From Bacteroidaceae bacterium (GTDB lineage Bacteria > Bacteroidota > Bacteroidia > Bacteroidales > Bacteroidaceae): a stretch of DNA of 33,689 bases. Both the position numbers and the translations under genes were made by a program. Below are positions 8,667-18,005 of this stretch, one piece after another (the stretch's first letter is position 1; each line of letters begins with the position of its first letter). The notes under the pieces are model-generated. The model worked only from the letters and a program-made list of their open reading frames with translations, was not told the DNA's origin and made no database searches. The stretch spans positions 1-33,689 of the forward strand of contig JAILBW010000065.1 in NCBI GenBank assembly GCA_024680695.1, given 5' to 3'.

Positions 8667-9857
8667 ATGGAAAGGAAAAGAATCATCCAACTGACCGCTG
8701 TGCTCTGCGTGGCAACTATCGTAAGCAGTTGCGGGAAGAAACTCAACTTCACCTACACCGAGGTGGAGGTCACCAAGCAGGACATCACCACCAGCGTGAC
8801 GGCCACCGGCACCATCGAGCCGGTGACGAGCGTCGATGTGGGTACGCAGGTGAGCGGCATCGTAAGCAAGCTCTACGTGGACTACAACAGCATCGTGAAG
8901 GCTGGTGACGTCATCGCCGAACTGGACCGCACGAACCTGCTCAGCGAACTGAGCTCGGCACAGGCCAACCTGCGCAGCGCAGAGAGCGAGCTGGAGTACC
9001 AGCAGACAAACCACGACCGCTACAAGACGCTCTACGACAAGGGCCTCGTCAGCGCAAACGACTACGAACAGGCTCGGCTCACATTCATCCGCGCACAGCA
9101 GTCCGTCACCACCCAGAAGGAAAACGTGAAGAAGGCGAAGACAAACCTGGGCTACGCCACCATCACCAGCCCCATCGACGGGGTGGTGCTGAGCAAGGAA
9201 GTCGAGGAGGGACAGACGGTGGCCTCGAGCTTCAACACCCCTACCCTCTTCACCATCGCCCGGGACCTGACCGATATGCGGGTGATTGCCGACGTGGATG
9301 AGGCCGATATCGGCGAGGTGAAGGACGGACAGCGAGTAACCTTCACCGTCGATGCCTTCCCCGACGACGTATTCCAGGGCACAGTGACGCAGGTGCGCCA
9401 GCAGGCTACGACGGAGAGCAACGTAGTGACCTACGAGGTGGTCATCAGTGCGCCCAACGAGGACCTGAAGCTGAAGCCTGGACTCACGGCCAACGTGACC
9501 ATCTACACGCTGGAACTGAAGGATGTACTCGCCATCCCCAACAAGGCACTGCGCTTCAACCCCAGCGAGGCAATGCTCAACAAGGGCGAAAGCATCGTTG
9601 GCACTGAGGCAAGAATCAAGGTGTGGACAAAGAAGGGGCCCGAACTGCATGCAATGCCCGTAGAGCTGGGCACAACGAACGGCACTCTGACCCAAGTGCT
9701 CTCGGGACTGAACGAGGGCGACATGGTGATCACCGACGTGATTAATGGTGCCGCCATGATGGAGGAAGCCAACGCACCGCAGACGCAGAACCCCTTCGCG
9801 CCCAGACCCAGGAACCGCAACAACAACCGCAACGGCAACGCCAATACGAGGAAGTAA
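8667..9857 (+). CDS. MacA/HlyD-type periplasmic adaptor lipoprotein
   Basis: This is the membrane-fusion protein linking an inner-membrane ABC transporter to TolC, 396 aa. A lipobox, IVSSC, places the lipidated Cys at residue 22. A barrel-sandwich (lipoyl-like) half follows (GTIEPVTSVDVGTQVSGIV), then a coiled-coil hairpin (about 90-165), the second lipoyl half (ATITSPIDGVVLSKEVEEG) and beta-barrel/membrane-proximal domains. The last ~25 residues are Pro/Asn/Arg-rich (PRNRNNNRNGN), a probably disordered tail. It lies 29 bp before the ATPase gene, consistent with an operon. The family is secure; the exported substrate is unknown. Confidence 0.92.
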   Translation: MERKRIIQLTAVLCVATIVSSCGKKLNFTYTEVEVTKQDITTSVTATGTIEPVTSVDVGTQVSGIVSKLYVDYNSIVKAGDVIAELDRTNLLSELSSAQANLRSAESELEYQQTNHDRYKTLYDKGLVSANDYEQARLTFIRAQQSVTTQKENVKKAKTNLGYATITSPIDGVVLSKEVEEGQTVASSFNTPTLFTIARDLTDMRVIADVDEADIGEVKDGQRVTFTVDAFPDDVFQGTVTQVRQQATTESNVVTYEVVISAPNEDLKLKPGLTANVTIYTLELKDVLAIPNKALRFNPSEAMLNKGESIVGTEARIKVWTKKGPELHAMPVELGTTNGTLTQVLSGLNEGDMVITDVINGAAMMEEANAPQTQNPFAPRPRNRNNNRNGNANTRK

Positions 9858-9886
9858 CAGCAGGACGCAACTTAGAAGGAAAAAAC

Positions 9887-10645
9887 ATGAACAAGGAAAA
9901 CGGCCAAAAAGTCGTCATCGAACTGCAAAACGTGAAGCGAGACTTCCGGGTGGGCAGCGAGACCGTCCGAGCCCTGCGCGGCGTGAGCTTCAAGATTCAC
10001 GAAGGCGAGTTCGTGACCATCATGGGCACCTCCGGCTCGGGCAAGAGCACCCTGCTCAACCAGCTGGGATGCCTGGACACACCGACCAGCGGCGAATACA
10101 TCCTCGACGGGACGCCCGTAAGGTCGATGCGCCGCAGCGAGCGAGCCATCCTGCGCAACCGCAAGATTGGATTCATATTCCAGAACTACAACCTGCTGGC
10201 CAACACCACCGCCGTGGAGAACGTCGAGCTGCCGCTGATGTACAACAAGACCTACAACGCCAAACAACGCCGACAGGCAGCCATCCGGGCACTGCAGGCC
10301 GTAGGACTGGGCGACCGCCTCGAACATAAGAGCAACCAGATGTCGGGCGGACAGATGCAACGCGTCGCAATTGCCCGCGCACTGGTGAACAACCCAGCCG
10401 TCGTACTGGCCGACGAGGCAACCGGAAACCTCGATACGCGAACGAGTTTCGAGATCCTCTGCCTCTTCCAGGAACTGCACCGCCAGGGAAGGACCATCAT
10501 CTTCGTCACCCACAACCCCGACATCGCCCTCTACAGCAGCCGGAACATCATGCTGCGCGACGGCGTAATCTGCGAGGATAAGGAGAACACCAGCATACTG
10601 GATGCCCGCGAGGCGCTGGCTGCGCTGCCCAAGGAGGACGAATAA
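9887..10645 (+). CDS. MacB-type ABC transporter ATP-binding protein
   Basis: This is the nucleotide-binding subunit of a MacB/LolD-class exporter, 252 aa. Visible motifs are Walker A GTSGSGKST (about 46-54), a Q-loop (FIFQNYNLL), the signature MSGGQMQRVAIARAL, Walker B VVLADEATGNLD and the H-loop VTHN. In E. coli MacB the ATPase and permease are one polypeptide. Here they are separate genes, as is usual in Bacteroidetes. An AAGGA-like sequence precedes the ATG. Confidence 0.95.
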   Translation: MNKENGQKVVIELQNVKRDFRVGSETVRALRGVSFKIHEGEFVTIMGTSGSGKSTLLNQLGCLDTPTSGEYILDGTPVRSMRRSERAILRNRKIGFIFQNYNLLANTTAVENVELPLMYNKTYNAKQRRQAAIRALQAVGLGDRLEHKSNQMSGGQMQRVAIARALVNNPAVVLADEATGNLDTRTSFEILCLFQELHRQGRTIIFVTHNPDIALYSSRNIMLRDGVICEDKENTSILDAREALAALPKEDE

Positions 10646-10650
10646 CATAG

Positions 10651-10677
10651 GAGTAATCTGAGTAATAAGAGTAATAA
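10651..10677. repeat. 9-bp tandem repeat between ATPase and permease genes
   Basis: GAGTAATCT, GAGTAATAA and GAGTAATAA occur in direct succession in the 47-bp spacer. They may be a slippage product that sets spacing within the operon; no function is evident. Confidence 0.75.
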
Positions 10678-10692
10678 GTTAACCATTATTCG

Positions 10693-11916
<1,224 letters not shown>

Positions 11917-11939
11917 AGAACTACAAATACAATACGAAT

Positions 11940-12518
11940 ATGAGAAAACTATTTCTGGCAATCCTGCTGAGCGTTCCATTCATGGCCTCGGCAAAAAAAG
12001 CGGTGGACGCCAAATACCTGCGCGGCGCAGTGCCCGAGGTGAACGGCATCGTCACATTCAGCCACGAATTCTCCGTCCCCGGAAAGAAGCAGGGTGACAT
12101 CTATCCAGTGATTTATAAGCTGGTGCAGGACAGCATCCTCTCCAAGGGCATCGTGGGCGAGCGCACCGGATTCATCTCCGATGGCAAGGATGATGGCACC
12201 ATTGTGGTGCGCAACGAGGAATACATGGTCTTCAAGCGCAAGCCCTTCAACCTCGACCGCACTCGCTTCCGCTACCACCTCATCGTCGAGACGAGCGACG
12301 AGCATGTCAAGATGACCCTCACGAAGATTACATATTATTATTACGAGGACAACGAGGGAAAAGGCGGCACCATATTCAAGGCCGAAGAATGGATTACGGA
12401 CAAGGAAGCCGTGAACAAGACCAACACTAAGCTGTATCCTCGCAGCGACAAGTTCCGTATCAAGACTATCGACCGCACAGAGGCAATCTTCGCCGCCGCC
12501 GAGCAGGCCCTCAAGTAG
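11940..12518 (+). CDS. Secreted DUF4468-like protein
   Basis: This 192-aa protein has a signal peptide (MRKLFLAILLSVPFMASA). The body begins GIVTFSHEFSVPGKKQGDIY, which resembles the start of the Bacteroidetes DUF4468 domain (TBP-like fold), a family of unknown function. The ORF track starts at 11499 by running through the permease gene in another frame. The ATG at 11940 is the sensible start, 23 bp after the permease stop. Operon position suggests co-expression with the exporter, but a role in export is only inference. The DUF assignment is from pattern memory and is moderately sure. Confidence 0.75.
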   Translation: MRKLFLAILLSVPFMASAKKAVDAKYLRGAVPEVNGIVTFSHEFSVPGKKQGDIYPVIYKLVQDSILSKGIVGERTGFISDGKDDGTIVVRNEEYMVFKRKPFNLDRTRFRYHLIVETSDEHVKMTLTKITYYYYEDNEGKGGTIFKAEEWITDKEAVNKTNTKLYPRSDKFRIKTIDRTEAIFAAAEQALK

Positions 12519-12539
12519 GAGTGCCGAAAACATCACACA

Positions 12540-12719
12540 ATGACCGACGAGGAGTATTACCGACAAGGCAACGAATACCGACGGCAGGGCAACTGGCAGA
12601 AAGCCATCGAATGCTATGCCGAGGCCGTAGCCATCAATCCCGACAGCCCGGCAGGCAAGGCACGCGAAATGCTGCTGAACATCCTGGACTATCGCTGCAA
12701 GGCATTGTACAATCCGTAA
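12540..12719 (+). CDS. Small TPR protein at head of the 2-oxoacid oxidoreductase operon
   Basis: This 59-aa ORF is below the ORF-track cutoff. It reads MTDEEYYRQGNEYRRQGNWQ, then KAIECYAEAVAINPDSPAG, which is one TPR repeat plus a capping helix (A/E..L.IL.YR). It lies 21 bp after the DUF4468-like gene and 36 bp before the ferredoxin subunit. A similar mini-TPR protein precedes this operon in other Bacteroidales, as far as I recall. A scaffold or assembly role for the enzyme is only a guess. Confidence 0.8.
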   Translation: MTDEEYYRQGNEYRRQGNWQKAIECYAEAVAINPDSPAGKAREMLLNILDYRCKALYNP

Positions 12720-12755
12720 ACATATAGAACCACACAAAAAAAGGAGAAAGAGAAT

Positions 12756-12986
12756 ATGGGCAAGACAAGAGGTGCCGTCGTCGTGGATACGGACCGATGC
12801 AAGGGCTGCGGCCTTTGCGTGGCAGCCTGTCCGCTGCATCTGCTGCACATTGCGGAGAAATCCGTGAACATGAAAGGCTATTCGTATGTCGTACAGGAAC
12901 AGTGGGAAGAGTGCAATGGCTGCACTTCCTGCGCAATTGTATGCCCCGACGCCTGCATCAGCGTCTATCGCACAAAAGAACCATAA
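12756..12986 (+). CDS. korD: 2-oxoacid:ferredoxin oxidoreductase, delta (4Fe-4S) subunit
   Basis: This 76-aa protein carries two [4Fe-4S] motifs, CKGCGLCVAACP and CNGCTSCAIVCP, as in the ferredoxin-like delta subunit of four-subunit 2-oxoacid:ferredoxin oxidoreductases. It passes electrons from the TPP-bound intermediate to soluble ferredoxin. AAGGAGA lies upstream of the ATG. The next gene (alpha) follows after 23 bp. The name kor (2-oxoglutarate) versus vor (branched-chain oxoacids) cannot be settled from sequence reading. Confidence 0.92.
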   Translation: MGKTRGAVVVDTDRCKGCGLCVAACPLHLLHIAEKSVNMKGYSYVVQEQWEECNGCTSCAIVCPDACISVYRTKEP

Positions 12987-13009
12987 GGGAGGCAGAGTAT
13001 TAGAGGAAA

Positions 13010-14101
13010 ATGACTATGGTAAAAGAAAGTGAAACAATATTGCTGAAGGGCAACGAAGCCATTGCGCATGCAGCTATCCGCTGCGGCTGCGACGGATACT
13101 TCGGATACCCGATTACGCCACAGAGCGAAATCCTCGAGACACTGGCACTCGAGAAGCCTTGGGAAACTACCGGAATGGTCGTCGTACAGGCCGAGAGCGA
13201 GCTGGCCAGCATCAACATGGTGTATGGAGGCGGCGCCGTGGGCAAACGAGTGATGACATCCAGCAGCAGCCCGGGAGTGGCACTGATGCAGGAAGGCATC
13301 ACCTATATGGCCGGAGCAGAGATTCCCGGCGTCATCGTAAACGTACAGCGCGGAGGCCCTGGACTGGGAACCATCCAGCCGAGCCAGAGCGACTACTATC
13401 AGGCTACGCGCGGGGGAGGAAACGGCGACTACAACATCATCGTACTGGCACCGGCCAGCGTGCAGGAGATGGCCGACTTTATGGATTTGGCCTTTACCTT
13501 GGCCTTCCGCTATCGAATGCCCGCCATGATCCTCTCCGACGGAATCATCGGGCAGATGATGGAAAAGATGGTGCTTCCACCCTTCAAACCACGCCGCACC
13601 GACGAGGAAGTGAAGCGGGAATGCCCTTGGGCAGCTACTGGCAGGAGCGGCAGGGAAAAGAACTTCCTGACGTCGCTGAGCCTCGACCCAGCCTGGATGG
13701 AGGAACACAACAAACATCTGCAGGCCAAGTATGAGACAATCCGGCAGACAGAGGTACGCTTTGAGACCTACAACACCGAAGGTGCCGACTACCTGATTGT
13801 CGCCTTCGGAAGTGCCGCCCGCATCGCCCAGAAATCCATTGAGATCTGTCGCGAAGAGGGATTGCACATCGGCATGCTGAGGCCCATCACCTTGTGGCCG
13901 TTCCCGACACAGGCCATCCGACAACTCTCTGAACGAATGAAAGCCATAATGTGCCTGGAGATAAACGCAGGACAGATGGTGGACGACGTCCGCCTCAGCG
14001 TGGCAGAGGGCTGCCCCGTATGCCACTACGGACGAATGGGAGGAATGGTGCCCACTCCAGAAGAAATCGTACAGCAAATCAAATCGCAACTCATAAAGTA
14101 A
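13010..14101 (+). CDS. korA: 2-oxoacid:ferredoxin oxidoreductase, alpha subunit (KorA/VorB-like)
   Basis: This 363-aa alpha subunit binds the pyrimidine part of TPP and CoA in 2-oxoacid:ferredoxin oxidoreductases, forming acyl-CoA, CO2 and reduced ferredoxin in the cytoplasm. Recognisable stretches are GCDGYFGYPITPQSEI near the start, the ESELASINMVYGGG and SSSPGVALMQEGITYMAGAE segments, and RGGPGLGTIQPSQSDY. The C-terminal domain begins with YLIVAFGSAARIAQ. Bacteroidetes homologues are often labelled VorB (3-methyl-2-oxobutanoate dehydrogenase subunit), so the substrate is uncertain. It lies between delta and beta genes in one operon. Confidence 0.93.
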   Translation: MTMVKESETILLKGNEAIAHAAIRCGCDGYFGYPITPQSEILETLALEKPWETTGMVVVQAESELASINMVYGGGAVGKRVMTSSSSPGVALMQEGITYMAGAEIPGVIVNVQRGGPGLGTIQPSQSDYYQATRGGGNGDYNIIVLAPASVQEMADFMDLAFTLAFRYRMPAMILSDGIIGQMMEKMVLPPFKPRRTDEEVKRECPWAATGRSGREKNFLTSLSLDPAWMEEHNKHLQAKYETIRQTEVRFETYNTEGADYLIVAFGSAARIAQKSIEICREEGLHIGMLRPITLWPFPTQAIRQLSERMKAIMCLEINAGQMVDDVRLSVAEGCPVCHYGRMGGMVPTPEEIVQQIKSQLIK

Positions 14102-14106
14102 ATCCC

Positions 14107-14346
14107 ATGAGCGAGCACGAAGAACTATCCCTCGAGGAACAGGTGGAACGCATCCGGCGCAAACGAAAGAAGAATTCGTCGCACGATGCCGCCCGACGCT
14201 ATCTGAACACCATCTTCCTGCTGCTGGCTGCAGTGGGACTCGTGTGGTTCTACTCCGACGACAATCATCGTCTGGCCGCACTGACCGTAATAGGCATTGG
14301 CATGATAGTGAAAATCGTCGAGTTCTTCCTGCGATTCATGGGCTGA
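14107..14346 (+). CDS. Small two-TM protein inserted between alpha and beta subunit genes
   Basis: This 79-aa protein starts at ATG 14107, 5 bp after the alpha stop. The ORF track shows it only as the end of a longer frame from 13951. The N-terminus is acidic then strongly basic (EEQVERIRRKRKKNSS). Two hydrophobic helices follow, TIFLLLAAVGLVWFYS and LTVIGIGMIVKIVEFFL. No enzyme motif is present. Its position inside the operon suggests a link with the oxidoreductase, perhaps membrane tethering, but this is inference. Confidence 0.82.
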   Translation: MSEHEELSLEEQVERIRRKRKKNSSHDAARRYLNTIFLLLAAVGLVWFYSDDNHRLAALTVIGIGMIVKIVEFFLRFMG

Positions 14347-14367
14347 CACACACAAACACAAAGAAAC

Positions 14368-15165
14368 ATGACAAGAGAAGACATCATACAACCGTCAAAC
14401 CTCGTCGCAGGGCGTCCCACCCTGATGAACAACACTCCCATGCACTACTGCCCGGGATGCAGCCACGGGGTGGTACACAAACTTATTGCCGAACTGGTTG
14501 AGGAAATGGGACTCACTGAGCGATGCGTCGGCATCTGCCCAGTGGGCTGCGCCGTATTTGCACACAACTATATCGACATCGACTGGATCGAAGCAGCCCA
14601 CGGACGGGCTCCGGCCGTCGCCTGCGCCGCCAAGCGACTTTATCCTAACCACCTTATTTTCACCTATCAGGGCGACGGCGACTTGGCCTGCATCGGCACG
14701 GCCGAGACTATCCACAGCCTTAATCGTGGCGATGACATCACCATCATATTCATCAATAACGCCATCTATGGCATGACTGGCGGACAGATGGCTCCCACCA
14801 CGCTCCTCGGCATGAAGACCTCCACCTGCCCCTACGGACGCCAATCCGACCTGCACGGTTTCCCGCTGAAGATTACGGAAATCGCCGCCTCGCTCGAAGG
14901 CACTTGCTTCGTAAGCCGGCAGTCGGTGCACACCGTAGCAGCCATCAATCGCACGAAACGTGCCCTTCGTCATGCCTTCCAGAACAGTATGGAGCATCGC
15001 GGTGCATCGCTCGTCGAGGTGGTGAGCACCTGCAGCAGCGGATGGAAAATGACTCCTGTCGAAGCCAACGCTTGGATGGAGAAAAACATGTTCCCCTACT
15101 ACCCGCTGGGCGACCTGAAGGATACAACAAAAGACAACAGACCCCAGAAAACAGAAAACAGATGA
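14368..15165 (+). CDS. korB: 2-oxoacid:ferredoxin oxidoreductase, beta (TPP-binding) subunit
   Basis: This 265-aa subunit binds the TPP diphosphate. The TPP motif is GDGDLACIGTAETIHSLNRG...NNAIYGMTGGQ. Cysteines CPGC near residue 28, together with others (GICPVGC), fit the cluster-binding beta subunit of this family. It ends in a short Lys/Thr-rich tail. The stop overlaps the ATG of the gamma gene (ATGA), implying translational coupling. Confidence 0.94.
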   Translation: MTREDIIQPSNLVAGRPTLMNNTPMHYCPGCSHGVVHKLIAELVEEMGLTERCVGICPVGCAVFAHNYIDIDWIEAAHGRAPAVACAAKRLYPNHLIFTYQGDGDLACIGTAETIHSLNRGDDITIIFINNAIYGMTGGQMAPTTLLGMKTSTCPYGRQSDLHGFPLKITEIAASLEGTCFVSRQSVHTVAAINRTKRALRHAFQNSMEHRGASLVEVVSTCSSGWKMTPVEANAWMEKNMFPYYPLGDLKDTTKDNRPQKTENR

Positions 15166-15704
15166 AAGAAGAGATAATCATCGCAGGCTTTGGCGGACAA
15201 GGTGTACTGTCCATGGGCAAGATATTGGCCTACAGCGCACTCATGGAGGGACGCGAAGTAACCTGGATGCCCGCCTACGGTCCCGAACAGCGTGGAGGCA
15301 CAGCCAACGTGACCGTCATCATCAGCGATCAAAGCATATCAAGCCCCATACTGAGTACATTCGACACTGCAGTCATCCTGAACCAACCCTCACTGGAACG
15401 ATTCGAACCTGCCATTCGTCCGGGTGGCACACTTATCTACGACGAATACGGCATCTGCAAGCCCCCTACGCGCAAGGACATCAGCATCTACCGCATCAAT
15501 GCGATGGATGCCGCAGCCGAGATGCAGAACGTCAAGGGATTCAACATGATTGTACTGGGCGGACTGCTAAAGGTACGCCCCCTCGTGACCATAGAAAACG
15601 TACTGCAGGCGCTGCGCAAGACGCTGCCCGAACGCCACCACCACCTCATCCCCATGAATGAGGAGGCACTGCGCAAGGGCATGGAGATTATCAAACCGAT
15701 TTAG
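15162..15704 (+). CDS. korC: 2-oxoacid:ferredoxin oxidoreductase, gamma subunit
   Basis: This 180-aa gamma subunit begins EEIIIAGFGGQGVLSMGKIL, the hallmark of the family, with MPAYGPEQRGGTANVTVIIS a little further in. The ORF track starts at 14904 within korB; the ATG at 15162 overlaps the korB stop by 4 bp and gives the standard length. It completes the delta-alpha-beta-gamma set. The porin gene follows after 14 bp, so the transcript may continue. Confidence 0.94.
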   Translation: MKEEIIIAGFGGQGVLSMGKILAYSALMEGREVTWMPAYGPEQRGGTANVTVIISDQSISSPILSTFDTAVILNQPSLERFEPAIRPGGTLIYDEYGICKPPTRKDISIYRINAMDAAAEMQNVKGFNMIVLGGLLKVRPLVTIENVLQALRKTLPERHHHLIPMNEEALRKGMEIIKPI

Positions 15705-15718
15705 CCCGCCAATTGCCC

Positions 15719-17956
15719 ATGCCGAGACATTTTTCCATACTCACCGCCATCCTTGTCCTGCTCTGCTTTGCCAGCAGTGCAAAGGGACAGGTGAACCTTC
15801 GCACAGCAGGTGAGGCCGGAAACAACACCTCGACAAACAACTCGCGCACTGCTGAGAAACGCGGATCTGACCGTTTCATGAATGTGACCGACACCACCGA
15901 GGTGGAGATTCCCATCGGACAATTCCAATGGTGCATCGAGCCACGGCTCGGCACCGTCATCGACGCAGAGAACACCGACACCGCAGTGCATAACTTCCAG
16001 AACTTCAATCTCACGGAAGGATATACCGGACAATACAATTTTTTGGGCAATCTGGGCGCACCACGCCTGAATCGCATATTCCTGAACCGTGAGCAGACTG
16101 ACGACCTGCTGTTTCTCCAGCCCTTCAGCTACTTCCGCGACGCATTGGGTGACTTCCGATTCACCAACACACTGAGCCCCATCACCAACCTGGCCTACCA
16201 CAAGTGCGGCAGCAGCGAGAATGGGCAAGACCGGGTGCGCGCCTATTTCGCCAGCAATATCAATAAGGCTGCAGGCATTGGCTTCAAGCTCGACTATCTC
16301 TTTGGCCGCGGCTATTACAACAACCAGGCCAACAGCCAATTCGGCGGTACTGTCTATGGATACTATCGCGGCGACAAGTACAACGCGCATGCCTATATCA
16401 ATGTAAACCACATGAAGATGGGCGAGAACGGAGGCATCGAGGACGACCGCTACATCGAGGACCCGCAGAGCTTCCAGCAAAGCTACAGTTCGAAGGATAT
16501 CCCAGTAACGCTCTCTGACACTTGGAATCGCAACCACGAACAGACGTTCTATCTTTCGCATCGCTACAATGTGGGCATCTATCGCGACATCGAATTGCCT
16601 GACTCGCTGAAACCTAAGCCCCCCAGCGCATCCGACCTCCTCTTCCAGTTGCCCGACAGTGTGCGCATGGTGCTGCGCAAGGATAGTGTGGCCCGCGCAG
16701 CTGCAATTGATTCCCTCACCGCCGAATGGGCCAGCCAGCAGGTGACGCCGCAGGAATTCCTGCCCGTGACCAGCTTTATCCACACCATGCAGCTGCACCG
16801 CCTCAAGCACGACTACCTGTCCCATCGCACCCCGACCGACTATTACACGAACCACTACTATGGTTCATGGAATGATGTGCGCGACGAGACGCGAGCCCTT
16901 CAGCTACGCAACACGCTGGGCATCGCCCTGCGCGAGGGGTTCAACAAGTGGGCACAGAGTGGCATTTCCCTCTATGGTTCCCACCGTCTGAACACCTACA
17001 CCCTCCCTTTCATAGCCACGACAGACTCGACCTACAATCACAAATATGTGGAAAACGACCTCTCGCTGGGTGGTACACTGAGCCGAATGCAAGGCGAATG
17101 GTTCCACTACAACGTGGATGGTGAGTTCTGGCTCGCAGGACCGAAGGTGGGCGACTTCAACATTGACGGCCAGAGCGACCAGCACCTCCCCCTCGGGCAG
17201 AAAGACACACTCGACATTGACCTTCACGCCTATCTCCACCACCAAAAGGCAAACTTCTACCTGCGCCACTATCACAGCCAAGCCACCTGGTGGGACAATG
17301 GCGACCTCAACCGCGAACTGCGCACCCGCATCATGGGTACTATTGGCCTACGTCGCACCAAGACGCGCCTCACCGTCGGCATGGAGAACATGACGAACTA
17401 CACCTACTTCGCCATGCAGAACACGTTGAAAGATGGTGCTTCAGCCACAAGCACACTCACCTCCGACTACACCCACGACGTAGCCCTCAAGCAGGAGGGA
17501 GGCAACGTTCAAGTCTTCAGCGCCACCCTTGCCCAAGACCTCAAGCTTGGTCCCTTGCATTGGGACAGCGAGGTCACCTATCAGAAGACGTCCAAGGCCG
17601 ATGTGCTACCTCTGCCCGACCTCTCGCTCTACACCAACCTCTACCTGCTATTCCGCATCGCTCGCGTCCTGCGTGTCCAGGTGGGCGGCGACATGCGCTA
17701 CTTCACCTCCTACTATGCCCCCGACTATGCGCCCAGCATCTGCCAGTTTGCCACGCAGGATACACGCTTCGCTCGTACCAAGATTGGCAACTATCCCATC
17801 ATCAATGTCTATGCCAATATGCACCTGAAGCATTGCCGTCTCTATCTCGCTGTGAATCACGTAAACGAGGGCGACGGCCATGCCTTCTGGGCACCCCACT
17901 ACCCCATCGACCCGTTCACGTTCCATTTCGGCTTGAGCTGGAACTTCTTTAACTAA
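15719..17956 (+). CDS. Putative outer-membrane porin (Porin_10-like)
   Basis: This 745-aa protein has a signal peptide (MPRHFSILTAILVLLCFASSAKG). Rich alternating aromatic and polar beta strands run throughout (e.g. GIGFKLDYLFGRGYYNN, GTVYGYYRGDKYNAHAYI), and it ends FHFGLSWNFFN, a barrel-like C-terminus. Overall this resembles the Bacteroidetes 'putative porin' family (PF14121). The ORF-track start is a TTG at 15713; ATG at 15719 is preferred. No plug or TonB box was seen, so it is not a SusC-type receptor. It may serve passive solute entry. The gap from korC is only 14 bp. Confidence 0.85.
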   Translation: MPRHFSILTAILVLLCFASSAKGQVNLRTAGEAGNNTSTNNSRTAEKRGSDRFMNVTDTTEVEIPIGQFQWCIEPRLGTVIDAENTDTAVHNFQNFNLTEGYTGQYNFLGNLGAPRLNRIFLNREQTDDLLFLQPFSYFRDALGDFRFTNTLSPITNLAYHKCGSSENGQDRVRAYFASNINKAAGIGFKLDYLFGRGYYNNQANSQFGGTVYGYYRGDKYNAHAYINVNHMKMGENGGIEDDRYIEDPQSFQQSYSSKDIPVTLSDTWNRNHEQTFYLSHRYNVGIYRDIELPDSLKPKPPSASDLLFQLPDSVRMVLRKDSVARAAAIDSLTAEWASQQVTPQEFLPVTSFIHTMQLHRLKHDYLSHRTPTDYYTNHYYGSWNDVRDETRALQLRNTLGIALREGFNKWAQSGISLYGSHRLNTYTLPFIATTDSTYNHKYVENDLSLGGTLSRMQGEWFHYNVDGEFWLAGPKVGDFNIDGQSDQHLPLGQKDTLDIDLHAYLHHQKANFYLRHYHSQATWWDNGDLNRELRTRIMGTIGLRRTKTRLTVGMENMTNYTYFAMQNTLKDGASATSTLTSDYTHDVALKQEGGNVQVFSATLAQDLKLGPLHWDSEVTYQKTSKADVLPLPDLSLYTNLYLLFRIARVLRVQVGGDMRYFTSYYAPDYAPSICQFATQDTRFARTKIGNYPIINVYANMHLKHCRLYLAVNHVNEGDGHAFWAPHYPIDPFTFHFGLSWNFFN

Positions 17957-18005
17957 CTACCACGCAAAAACTCACTGAGCCAAAGAACTACAACACGATC
18001 CCGCA

